Shown here: piece by piece, positions 33,026 to 40,542 of the stretch
Layout of the letters: each line of letters opens with the position of its first letter
Position numbering within the stretch: the stretch's first letter is position 1
From: Abditibacterium sp.
GTDB lineage: Bacteria > Armatimonadota > Abditibacteriia > Abditibacteriales > Abditibacteriaceae
DNA: 64,000 nt
Direction of reading: 5' to 3'
Assembly (NCBI GenBank): GCA_030448265.1
Contig: JAUJNG010000004.1
Location: forward strand, 145,061-209,060
Translations under genes and position numbers: made by a program
Notes under the pieces: generated by a model
The model's input: the letters and a program-made list of their open reading frames with translations, nothing else
Told to the model about the DNA's origin: nothing
Databases searched by the model: none

Positions 33026-34708
33026 ATGCGTAAAGCAAAAAGTCTGTTAGGACTCAACATTGTCAGCCAACTCGAAGGCAAACAACTCGGCACCGTCCGC
33101 GACCTCATTTTCGATGAATCTTCGCATCGCCTGCTCGCGCTGCTTTTGACCGACCGCGAACTCTTCGGCGCCATCGACGCCACTGTCATTCCCTGGATGC
33201 AGGTGCGCGAAATCGGCCCGCACGCGGTTCTGGTGCCCAGCGAAGAAGTGATTTTGAAGGCTCACACCGAACCCATCATTGCCGAATCCTTCGACCAGAA
33301 GAAAAAGCTCGACGGCAAAAAAATCACCACGCAGGGCGGCGAAGATCTGGGAACGGTTTCCGACCTTTATCTCGACGACGCGGGCGTCATTCAGGGCTTT
33401 GAAGTGTCGGGCGGCATGTTCGCCGACGCTTTTAGCGGCAAACGTTATATGCCTTTGCCCACGGAGATCGTGGTGGGCGAAGACGTGATTCTGGTGCCGC
33501 GCGAAATCGCCCACGAATTGCAGCGCCAGAAAGAACAGGAGCCAGGCGGCCTCGCGGCGACGGCGGGCGGCATCGGCGCCAAAGCCGGTGACCTCCTCGA
33601 TACCGCGAAAACTAAAGTCACCGAAACCTACGAAAACATCGCCACCGCTTCGGTCGAAAAACAGCGCGCTTTTGTCATCGGCAAAGTTGCTTCGCGCGAT
33701 GTCAGCCTGCCCTCCGATCAGCCGACGATGGCCGCGCCGCAGGGAACCGAGGCTTTGATGCAAGGCGAAGGCGCCATCACGACGCCAGGGGGCATCACCG
33801 TTGATCCAATGCAGGTGCCCACGCCCGCCCCTTCGACCGACATTTCATCGAGCGGCGAAATCGTGCGGAGCGAGATTTTGGTGCGCCAGGGCGAAACCAT
33901 CACCGAGCAGCACGCCGACCGCGCCATCCAGGCGGGCATTTTGGGCCAGTTGGTCACGGCGGCGGCGGGAAGCACGGTTGCGGGCGCTTACGATTCCGCT
34001 AAGACGAGTGCGACCGGCGCTTTGTCGCAGGGGCAGGACGCGGTGGGCGAGCATGGCGCCACCGCGCAGGAACGGGCGGAAACGGCGGCTCTGGGCCAGC
34101 CTTCGGCACGCGAAATCAGCGCGCCCGACGGCTCCATTATCGTGGCGCCAGGCATGATTATCACGCGCGCTATCCTTGACCGCGCCGAGCAATTCGGCAA
34201 GAAAAACGAAGTCATCGCCGCCGCCGGAATGGGTGCCGCGTCGGTCAAAGCGCAGGATGCTCTGGGTTCGGCCAAACAGACGGCGGGCGGTTTGTGGGAA
34301 ACCATCAAGGAAAAAACCGCCGAACTCACTGGAACCGCGCAGGAAAAGAAGGCCGAATACGACGACAAGGCGGAGCAGAACAAAATCAACAACGCCCTGG
34401 GCCGTCCCACCACGCGCGTAATTCTGGCGCAGGACGACTCGGTAATTCTCAACACCGGCGACATCATCACCCATAAAGCCATCGAACTGGCGCGCCATCA
34501 CGAGGTTTTGCCGGTGTTGCTCGATTCGGTTTACACTGCCGATCCGGAAATCACGCCCGAAATGCTGCGCGCCACCGAACCTGGCCAGGCCGCGCTCGAA
34601 ACCCAGGCGCAGCCCACCGGCGCGCCCATCACCGCGACGGTTGCGCCCGACCAGCCAGCGCAAACCCAGCCATCGCAGGGCGATCCGTCGCAGGCGATGC
34701 CTCGCTAA
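33026..34708 (+). CDS. PRC-barrel protein with LEA-like segments and internal repeats
   Basis: A 560-residue protein without signal peptide. Two PRC-barrel domains open it (about 3-75 and 88-165), e.g. LLGLNIVSQLEGKQLGTVRD and GKKITTQGGEDLGTVSDLYL. The remainder mixes amphipathic LEA/CsbD-like helices (around 190-210 and 395-435, e.g. LGSAKQTAGGLWETIKEKTA) with three beta-rich repeats (near 225-330, 350-395 and 440-495) sharing the pattern 'G-[KQR]..[AS]R.[VI]-ls.d..[VI]....[GP]..IT..-x(10)'. PRC barrels bind partners or membranes; LEA-like helices are linked to desiccation tolerance. Architecture suggests a stress protein, by inference. AGGAG precedes the ATG. Confidence 0.8.
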   Translation: MRKAKSLLGLNIVSQLEGKQLGTVRDLIFDESSHRLLALLLTDRELFGAIDATVIPWMQVREIGPHAVLVPSEEVILKAHTEPIIAESFDQKKKLDGKKITTQGGEDLGTVSDLYLDDAGVIQGFEVSGGMFADAFSGKRYMPLPTEIVVGEDVILVPREIAHELQRQKEQEPGGLAATAGGIGAKAGDLLDTAKTKVTETYENIATASVEKQRAFVIGKVASRDVSLPSDQPTMAAPQGTEALMQGEGAITTPGGITVDPMQVPTPAPSTDISSSGEIVRSEILVRQGETITEQHADRAIQAGILGQLVTAAAGSTVAGAYDSAKTSATGALSQGQDAVGEHGATAQERAETAALGQPSAREISAPDGSIIVAPGMIITRAILDRAEQFGKKNEVIAAAGMGAASVKAQDALGSAKQTAGGLWETIKEKTAELTGTAQEKKAEYDDKAEQNKINNALGRPTTRVILAQDDSVILNTGDIITHKAIELARHHEVLPVLLDSVYTADPEITPEMLRATEPGQAALETQAQPTGAPITATVAPDQPAQTQPSQGDPSQAMPR

Positions 34709-34724
34709 AGACAATTTCCAAATG

Positions 34725-34762
34725 AAAAGCGGCGCGGACTTTCGAGTCCGCGCCGCTTTTTT
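34725..34762 (+). terminator. Strong intrinsic terminator after the PRC-barrel gene
   Basis: AAAAGCGGCGCGGACT (34725-34740) pairs with AGTCCGCGCCGCTTTT (34745-34760) around a TTCG tetraloop, followed by TT. A 12-bp GC-rich stem plus T-run is textbook. Confidence 0.95.
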
Positions 34763-34770
34763 GTTTATTC

Positions 34771-34922
34771 GTGGAAACCACCCCCGCCGTCGCCCAGAGG
34801 GCACCCGCCTTCGTAAGGAGGGGAAACCACACTCGCAGTTTCGCGTTCTCAACTGGAAAAACGAGGGAGTCGCAATATGGTCTCCCCTCCTTACGAAGGA
34901 GGGGGCGGGGGTGGTTTCCACA
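34771..34922. repeat. Inverted repeat with an asymmetric insertion in one arm
   Basis: GTGGAAACCACCCCCGCC (34771-34788) pairs with GGCGGGGGTGGTTTCCAC (34905-34922), and CCTTCGTAAGGAGGGGA pairs with TCCCCTCCTTACGAAGG. The left arm carries an extra segment (34789-34807, CGCCCAGAGGGCACCCG core) that also occurs inside the repeats at 22129 and 27476. Confidence 0.92.
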
Positions 34923-34934
34923 CCTTGATTTCAC

Positions 34935-35561
34935 TCACAACGCCGGAACTTCAATCGTAAATTCTTCGCTGCGCGTCGCGTAGTGCGGGTTGCGGCTTTC
35001 GATAATGAGATGGTGCTTCCCCACCGGCAAACGCACGCGCGAAAACTGCGGCGCGTAGTTTTCGACCACGCCGTCAACCAATCGCGTGTCGTCGAAATAG
35101 CGCACTTCGAAAAGCCAATACGCCGTCGCGCCGTGCGCTTCGGCGAACGAGAGCGTGGTAAAAACCTGTTTTTCGGGCTTGAAATGAGTGCAGACGACTG
35201 TGGAAACATCGACGGGCAAAACCCGTTCGGCGGCGACTAAGCGCGGATCGGGAAAACCCAATTTCAGCAAAGCGTGGGCGCGCGCTTCGTCGTCGGCGTG
35301 TAAATTGGCAGTTTGAGCGTAGATTTCGCGCAAAGTGTGCTGCGCGGAACTGAAAACCTCGCCTAAAGGCTCGCCGTTTTCGATGGCCTGGAGCAGGGCC
35401 TGGCGCGCCGATGCCAACTTTTGGGGCACACTTGGCACGCCGTTTGCGTTTGGCGCGGTTTCGCGGAAAACGCCCACAAGCTGCGAGAGTCGCACCAGAA
35501 GCGCGCCTGGAGTCGGGGGGGCAATGGAAGGTTCGTCGGACAAAAACGGGTCGAATTTCAT
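34935..35561 (-). CDS. Hypothetical protein
   Basis: A 208-residue soluble protein, no family recognised. The N-terminal half is helical (LVRLSQLVGVFRETAPN; LASARQALLQAIENGE), and the C-terminal half is strand-rich with an ending like an Ig/fibronectin fold (FSRVRLPVGKHHLIIESRNP). No signal peptide or membrane segment. It is transcribed away from rpoN with 95 bases between the starts. Codon use is typical for the window, supporting a real gene. Confidence 0.7.
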   Translation of the reverse strand: MKFDPFLSDEPSIAPPTPGALLVRLSQLVGVFRETAPNANGVPSVPQKLASARQALLQAIENGEPLGEVFSSAQHTLREIYAQTANLHADDEARAHALLKLGFPDPRLVAAERVLPVDVSTVVCTHFKPEKQVFTTLSFAEAHGATAYWLFEVRYFDDTRLVDGVVENYAPQFSRVRLPVGKHHLIIESRNPHYATRSEEFTIEVPAL

Positions 35562-35656
35562 CGGCCTCAGTATGCCCTTCCTCGCTCCCCGCTTAAAGCC
35601 GACCTCGCAGGCGCGCTCGATTCACTTCACTCTGCTGAAAAAGGTTCCAATTTATA

Positions 35657-37114
35657 ATGGCCCAATCCATGGGGATGTCGACGGGGATGGAGCAGACGCT
35701 CAATCCCAAAATGATCGCTTTTTACGAATTGCTGCAACAGCCTGGTTTTGAACTCGAACAGGCCATCGAAAGCGAATTGCAGGACAATCCGGCGCTCGAA
35801 GTCACCGCCGAACGCTTGTGTCCGGCGTGCGGCGCGCACATGATGGCCGCCTCGTGCCGCGAGTGCGGCTACAAAATCACCAAAGAAGACGAAGACGCCG
35901 CCGAAGCCGCGCGCGAAAAAGTTTTGGATCTGGCCATCGAAGCCTCGCCGATGGAAAAGCCGGTCTACAACGGTGACGACGACGGTTTCGACGTCATGGC
36001 GCGCCTCACCGCGACCGAAACGCTCACCGAACACCTCAAATGGCAGTGGGGCATGAGCTGCTCCAAGGAACATCGCGCGCTGGGCGACCAAATGATTGGC
36101 TGCATCAACGACGACGGTTATCTCGACACCGATCTCGAAACGCTCGCCGAAGGTCTGGATGTGCCGCTTGGGCTTGTGGAAGAGGTTCTGGCCGAAATTC
36201 AGACCCTCGAACCGGCGGGCGTGGGCGCGCGCACCCTGCGCGAATGCCTGCGCTTGCAGCTCGTCAACCGCGACAAAGGCCCCGACGCCGAAACCGCGCA
36301 GCTCGCGCTCCGCCTCATCGACGACCACTGGCAAACCCTGGCGCGCCATTCCTACGAAGACATCGCGCGCAAGCTCAAAACCAGCGTGGAGCGCGTGCAG
36401 GACGGCGCCGACTTCATCCGCACCGAGCTTTCGCCCTACCCTGGCCGCCAGTTTCATCCTTCGTGGCATACCGGAAGTCCCCACGGCGAAGGAAGGGTGC
36501 GCCCCGATGTCGAAATCAAAAAAATCGAGGGCATGGAGGGCGCCTACACCGTCGAAGTCAACGAATCGCGCAGTCTGGGCCTGCGCGTCAACTCGGTGTA
36601 TCGCCAACTCTGGGACGCGATGCGAAAAGATTCCGTCGCCTATTCCAGCAAAGACCGCGAACACGTCCAGACCTATCTCACCCGCGCCCGCGAGTTCATC
36701 GACAACCTCAACCAGCGCCGCAAAACCCTCAAACTCATCATCGAGGCCGTCGCCGCCGAGCAGGGCCAGTTTCTGGAGCAGGGCACCCACGCGCTCAAAC
36801 CGCTCACCAGGCTCAGCGTGGCGCACAAATTGGGGCTTCACGAAAGCACCGTGGGGCGCGCCGTGTCGGGCAAATACGCCATGCTGCCCAACGGCGAAGT
36901 CATCGGCTGCGAAATCTTTTTCGATGCGAGTTTGAGCATCAAAGAAGTCATCAAAGACCTGCTCGCCGAGGAAAACCCGCGCAAACCCTACTCCGATGAG
37001 CAGATTTCGATGGAATTGTCGAAACGAGGCATCGAAATAGCGAGACGCACCGTTACCAAATACCGCGAAGCCCTCAAAATCCCGCCCGCCGCGCAGCGTC
37101 GCCGCTACGATTAG
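35657..37114 (+). CDS. rpoN: RNA polymerase sigma-54 factor with N-terminal zinc-ribbon insert
   Basis: A 485-residue sigma-54. Region I is Gln/Leu-rich (about 12-48, MEQTLNPKMIAFYELLQQ). Directly after it lies CPACGAHMMAASCRECGY (C55, C58, C67, C70), a zinc-ribbon-like insert not found in model RpoN. The core-binding region follows (about 110-330, with LEPAGVGARTLREC), then a helix-turn-helix (LSVAHKLGLHESTVGRAVSG) and the RpoN box ARRTVTKYRE (462-471), which reads the -24 promoter element. It stands first in a cluster with a histidine kinase and a sigma-54 activator. Confidence 0.94.
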   Translation: MAQSMGMSTGMEQTLNPKMIAFYELLQQPGFELEQAIESELQDNPALEVTAERLCPACGAHMMAASCRECGYKITKEDEDAAEAAREKVLDLAIEASPMEKPVYNGDDDGFDVMARLTATETLTEHLKWQWGMSCSKEHRALGDQMIGCINDDGYLDTDLETLAEGLDVPLGLVEEVLAEIQTLEPAGVGARTLRECLRLQLVNRDKGPDAETAQLALRLIDDHWQTLARHSYEDIARKLKTSVERVQDGADFIRTELSPYPGRQFHPSWHTGSPHGEGRVRPDVEIKKIEGMEGAYTVEVNESRSLGLRVNSVYRQLWDAMRKDSVAYSSKDREHVQTYLTRAREFIDNLNQRRKTLKLIIEAVAAEQGQFLEQGTHALKPLTRLSVAHKLGLHESTVGRAVSGKYAMLPNGEVIGCEIFFDASLSIKEVIKDLLAEENPRKPYSDEQISMELSKRGIEIARRTVTKYREALKIPPAAQRRRYD

Positions 37115-37117
37115 GGC

Positions 37118-37204
37118 GAATACGGGAGACGAAATACGGGAGACGAAATACGGGAGACGGAAGTGAAAGCGTCCCTACTTCCGTCTCCCGTATTCCGTCT
37201 CCCG
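37118..37204. repeat. Inverted/tandem repeat, family B, copy 2
   Basis: Three tandem GAAATACGGGAGAC units make the left side (37118-37164); the segment 37137-37164 pairs with 37177-37204 at 27 of 28 positions. It fills the space between rpoN and the next kinase gene, starting 4 bases after the rpoN stop. Confidence 0.92.
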
Positions 37205-37216
37205 CCTCCCACTCCC

Positions 37217-37927
37217 ATGCCGTCCCCTCCTTCCGACATCGACGTTCACGCTCTCATGCGCGGCTTGGTGCATGAACTTCGCAATCCCTTGTCGGCGATT
37301 TTGACCGCTTCCAGCCTGCTTCAAACCGGCGAAGGTCTGGACGAAGAAACCGCGATGCTGCTCGATGTGGTGCAAAAAGAAGCGCGGCGCATGAACCGCA
37401 TTCTGACCGAGTTTTCCTCGTTCGTGAAGCCGCCCCAGCCGCAGCTCGCCACCTTCGATTTCGCCCATTTGCTCCGCAGCCTCGTGAAGGAGTTGCAGCG
37501 CGAAGCGATTTTGCACGATTCCATCGCCATCCACGACGAACTGCCCGCCACGCTCGCGGTTCACGCCGATGAGATTCAGACCCGCCAGGTTTTGCATCAC
37601 GTTTTGTGCAACGCCAGCGAAGCAATGGAAGACGGCGGCGCGCTCCATTTTTCCTCTGCGGTCGAAGGCCCCGCCACCTGGATTTGCATTCAGGATTCCG
37701 GCACCGGCCTGGCGCAGGGCACGCTCGAACACGCTTTTCAGCCCTTTTTCTCCACCAAGCCGAGTTCGACGGGCCTGGGGCTTTCCATCGCGCGCGGCCT
37801 GCTGCGCTCCATCAACGGCGATTTGACGCTGGAAAACTTGCATCAAAACGGTTCGGAAGGCGCGATTCACTCCGCCGGCACGCGCGTCAAGATTCATCTG
37901 CCGAGCGGCGATGCACTCCGCGATTGA
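37217..37927 (+). CDS. Soluble NtrB-like sensor histidine kinase
   Basis: A 236-residue kinase without membrane segments. HisKA motif GLVHELRNPLSAILTASSLL (His about residue 17) opens the protein, so there is no sensor domain. The ATPase domain shows VLCNASEAMEDGG (N box), DSGTGLA (G1), FFSTKPSSTGLGLSIARGL (F and G2). Input must come from another protein. It probably phosphorylates the adjacent sigma-54 activator. ATG 37217 is chosen because the upstream ATG at 37163 would translate the repeat. Confidence 0.87.
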   Translation: MPSPPSDIDVHALMRGLVHELRNPLSAILTASSLLQTGEGLDEETAMLLDVVQKEARRMNRILTEFSSFVKPPQPQLATFDFAHLLRSLVKELQREAILHDSIAIHDELPATLAVHADEIQTRQVLHHVLCNASEAMEDGGALHFSSAVEGPATWICIQDSGTGLAQGTLEHAFQPFFSTKPSSTGLGLSIARGLLRSINGDLTLENLHQNGSEGAIHSAGTRVKIHLPSGDALRD

Positions 37928-37976
37928 GTCCCCGCTTCGTTTCGCGCGCAAAACACCCCTCAAACTTGTAAAATAA

Positions 37977-38013
37977 GGCGGGACACCCATTTACAGGGCT
38001 TCCCGCCCTTTTT
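37977..38013 (+). terminator. Hairpin with T-run between kinase and activator genes
   Basis: GGCGGGA (37977-37983) with TCCCGCC (38001-38007), extended by ACCC/GGG inside, followed by CTTTTT. It would end or attenuate transcription between the kinase and the activator, so the activator may have its own promoter. Confidence 0.75.
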
Positions 38014-38057
38014 CGCGCGCCATCACGGGCGCGGATTAGCTTTGACCCTCAGAACCA

Positions 38058-39263
38058 ATGGCCCACATTCTTCTCGTTGACGACCAGTCTTCCATGCGCC
38101 TCACGCTCACGGCGCTGCTCAAAGGCGCGGGGCACACGCTCGCGCAGGCCGGAACCGGCGCCGACGCGCTCGATAAAATCGCCAAAAACGACTTCGATTT
38201 AGTGATCACTGACCTCAAACTCGACCAGATTTCCGGCATGGAAGTGTTGCAGGCCACCAAAACCCAGAACCCCCAAACCGAAGTCATCATGCTGACCGGC
38301 TACGGCTCCATCGAAACCGCCGTCGCCGCCATGAAAGCGGGCGCGATAGATTACCTCACCAAGCCCATCGACACCGAGGAACTCACCCTCGCCATCGCGC
38401 GCGCTTCGGAGCGCCAGCAGCTTAAATCGGAAGTTGCGCGGCTGCGAAGCGTGGTCGCCAAGGAACAAAAGTTCGACCCAGGCAACATCGTGGCGAATTC
38501 GCCCGAAATGACCGAAATCCTCGAAATGGTGGCGCGCGTGGCGCCCACCGACGCGACAGTTCTCATCCAGGGCGAAAGCGGCACCGGCAAAGAACTCATC
38601 GCGCGCGCGCTCCACCAGAACTCCAGGCGCAAAGACGGCCCTTTCATCCCCATCAACTGCGGCGCCCTGCCCGAAAACCTACTCGAAAGCGAACTTTTTG
38701 GCCACGTCAAAGGCGCCTTCACCGGCGCGGCGCAAAACAAAAAGGGCCTGTTCGAAGAAGCCGATGGCGGCACGCTTTTTCTCGATGAAATCGGCGAAAC
38801 CTCGCCCGCGACGCAGGTAAAACTTTTGCGCGTCTTGCAGGACGGCGAAGTGCGCCGCGTGGGCGCCAACACGGGCGTCAAAACCGATGTGCGCGTCGTG
38901 GCCGCGACCAACCAGCGCTTGCAGGAGCGCATCCGCGACAACGAATTCCGCGAAGACCTTTACTACCGCTTGCAGGTAATTTTGCTCCATCTGCCGCCGC
39001 TGCGCGAGCGCACTGGCGAAATCATGCCGCTCATCAACCATTATTTGCAGTTTCACGCGCAAAAGATGGGCAAAGCGGTCAAGGGACTCGACAAAGAGGC
39101 CGAAAAAGCCCTGCTGGAATACTCGTGGCCAGGCAACGTGCGCGAGCTGATCAACGCCGTCGAACGCGCGGTGATTTTGTGTCGCGGCGAGGTCGTCAAA
39201 ACCGAAGATTTCGCGCTGTCGTTGGGCGGAACGCTGCTGGCGGATCGTGCGGGCGCCAGATAG
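38058..39263 (+). CDS. Sigma-54 activator, receiver plus AAA+, lacking a DNA-binding domain
   Basis: A 401-residue NtrC-family activator. The receiver (about 1-118) has phospho-Asp in LVITDLKLDQ and Lys in LTKPID. The AAA+ domain (about 145-380) has Walker A GESGTGKE, GAFTGA (sigma-54 contact loop, in HVKGAFTGAAQNKKG), Walker B GGTLFLDEIGE, the R finger region FREDLYYRL and WPGNVREL. The protein stops soon after the AAA+ domain, with no Fis-type helix-turn-helix, where homologues have 60 more residues. No remnant of one is found downstream, so it looks like a true short form that acts from solution. Confidence 0.92.
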   Translation: MAHILLVDDQSSMRLTLTALLKGAGHTLAQAGTGADALDKIAKNDFDLVITDLKLDQISGMEVLQATKTQNPQTEVIMLTGYGSIETAVAAMKAGAIDYLTKPIDTEELTLAIARASERQQLKSEVARLRSVVAKEQKFDPGNIVANSPEMTEILEMVARVAPTDATVLIQGESGTGKELIARALHQNSRRKDGPFIPINCGALPENLLESELFGHVKGAFTGAAQNKKGLFEEADGGTLFLDEIGETSPATQVKLLRVLQDGEVRRVGANTGVKTDVRVVAATNQRLQERIRDNEFREDLYYRLQVILLHLPPLRERTGEIMPLINHYLQFHAQKMGKAVKGLDKEAEKALLEYSWPGNVRELINAVERAVILCRGEVVKTEDFALSLGGTLLADRAGAR

Positions 39264-39289
39264 AGACGAATTACCCTACACTTCACGTC

Positions 39290-39523
39290 ATGCAACGAGC
39301 TTATGAAGAAGTGATTGATTTCATTGCGGGCGGCACGACGCCCCGCAACGTCGTCACATTTCGCCCTTCGGAGGCATCCAAAGAACGTGTCGCAGAACTT
39401 CTTCAGCGCAAGAAAACTTCCGGTCTTTCGGCAGAAGAAAATTCCGAATTGGAGCATTATCTCCAGTTAGAGCATCTCATGCGACTGGCTAAAGCGCGCG
39501 CGCAACATCATCTTGCGGCATGA
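39290..39523 (+). CDS. Small helical protein paired with an HNH gene
   Basis: A 77-residue protein. It has an N-terminal FIAGGTTPRNVVTFRPSEAS segment and two helices (RVAELLQRKKTSGLSAEENS; LEHLMRLAKARAQHHL). It overlaps the HNH gene by ATGA and pairs with it in the manner of antitoxin- or chaperone-like small genes. Small proteins of this type are often seen upstream of HNH genes in cyanobacteria and other phyla; this is from general recollection. No biochemical role is known. Confidence 0.72.
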   Translation: MQRAYEEVIDFIAGGTTPRNVVTFRPSEASKERVAELLQRKKTSGLSAEENSELEHYLQLEHLMRLAKARAQHHLAA

Positions 39524-39960
39524 GCAAAACTTATATCGGCGTGGAATTGCGCCGTCATGCGATAGCCAGGGCTGAGCGCATTTGTGAATATTGTCTTATT
39601 CACGAAGACGATACCTTCTTTGGCTGTCACGTCGATCATGTCATCAGTGAAAAACATGGTGGTTTGACCGTAGCCGATAATCTGGCCCTGGCTTGCACTT
39701 TCTGCAATCTGCATAAAGGCAGCGACATCGCTTCACTTTCCTCCCAGGGTCTTCTCACCCATTTCTTCAACCCGCGCACCGATGAGTGAGCTGACCATTT
39801 CATCTTGTCGAATGCCATCATAGAGCCGCTCACAGACATTGGTGAAGTGACGGCGCGCATCTTTCAATTCAACTTCGCTGACCGTATTTTAGAGCGCCAG
39901 GCCATGATTGATGTTGGCGTTTATCCGAGCGAGGCAGCAAACAAGCGCATCCGAGGCTAA
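39520..39960 (+). pseudogene. HNH endonuclease gene interrupted by an in-frame TGA
   Basis: The intact frame 39520-39789 encodes 89 residues of an HNH nuclease: CEYC zinc pair (about 25-28), VDHVISEKHGG (His of HNH, about 47), LALACTFCNLHKGSD (CxxC and Asn/His). It stops at a TGA (39787-39789). In the same frame, reading continues for 56 codons to a TAA at 39958-39960 with normal-looking protein (ADHFILSNAIIEPLTDIGEV). In related HNH proteins this place reads NPRTD-x-W, so the TGA probably replaced TGG. The nuclease core is complete, so the truncated product may still be active. Confidence 0.8.
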
Positions 39961-40019
39961 TTGACAACGCCTAACGGCCACTTATTCAACCACATAAGCC
40001 CATCTCCGCCACTCGTTTC

Positions 40020-40514
40020 TCACTCCCGTTCATCCTCATTGCCACCCTCCATCCCAAGCGGCGCAAAAACGCGGGCATCAAGCATTTCGCCCGCCAACAC
40101 GCGGCGCAAATCGGCCTGAAGTTCGGGCAGCGAAGGCCGCAAATCGGCCAGCGAACAGAGCGCATCGTGCCACTGCCCGCCATTGAGCCAGCGATGGATG
40201 TGGCCGACGAACTCTTCTTCCTGCAAGCGCACCCAATGCGGCAGAGCGTTGGGCGCGTCTTCGTGAGCCACCGACCAAATCGTGGGACTCTGGCCATGAC
40301 CGAAAAGGGTGCCGACGAGATGGTGCAACACGTCGTGCTGGCGCCACAAAAGCCAGGCATCCTCGCCGTAGCCGTAGGCGCGCGCCGTCGCGCCGTCTTT
40401 TCGAGGATGGGGAACCGACTCGAGAGTGCGCCCATCGGCAAACGCGGTGTGCAAAAAGCTGCCTTCTTCATCGATATGAACCCAGCAAGCCGGAAAGGTA
40501 TAGGTTAAAACCAT
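40020..40514 (-). CDS. Hypothetical protein at the end of the glycan cluster
   Basis: A 164-residue soluble protein of unknown family. Notable residues are a DEEGSFLHTAF start and a conserved-looking centre LWRQHDVLHHLVGTLFGHG, His-rich, with FVGHIHRWLNGG after it. It is 28 bases downstream of the GH5-like gene on the same strand. Histidine clustering might bind a metal. No more can be said. Confidence 0.65.
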   Translation of the reverse strand: MVLTYTFPACWVHIDEEGSFLHTAFADGRTLESVPHPRKDGATARAYGYGEDAWLLWRQHDVLHHLVGTLFGHGQSPTIWSVAHEDAPNALPHWVRLQEEEFVGHIHRWLNGGQWHDALCSLADLRPSLPELQADLRRVLAGEMLDARVFAPLGMEGGNEDERE

Positions 40515-40542
40515 TGTTTTTTGGCCATTGTTTCTTAAAACT

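Noticed and set aside
39787-39789. TGA as a sense codon (alternative genetic code)
   Set aside because: Many genes here end in TGA, and ATGA stop/start overlaps are frequent, so the standard code holds and this TGA is a local nonsense change.
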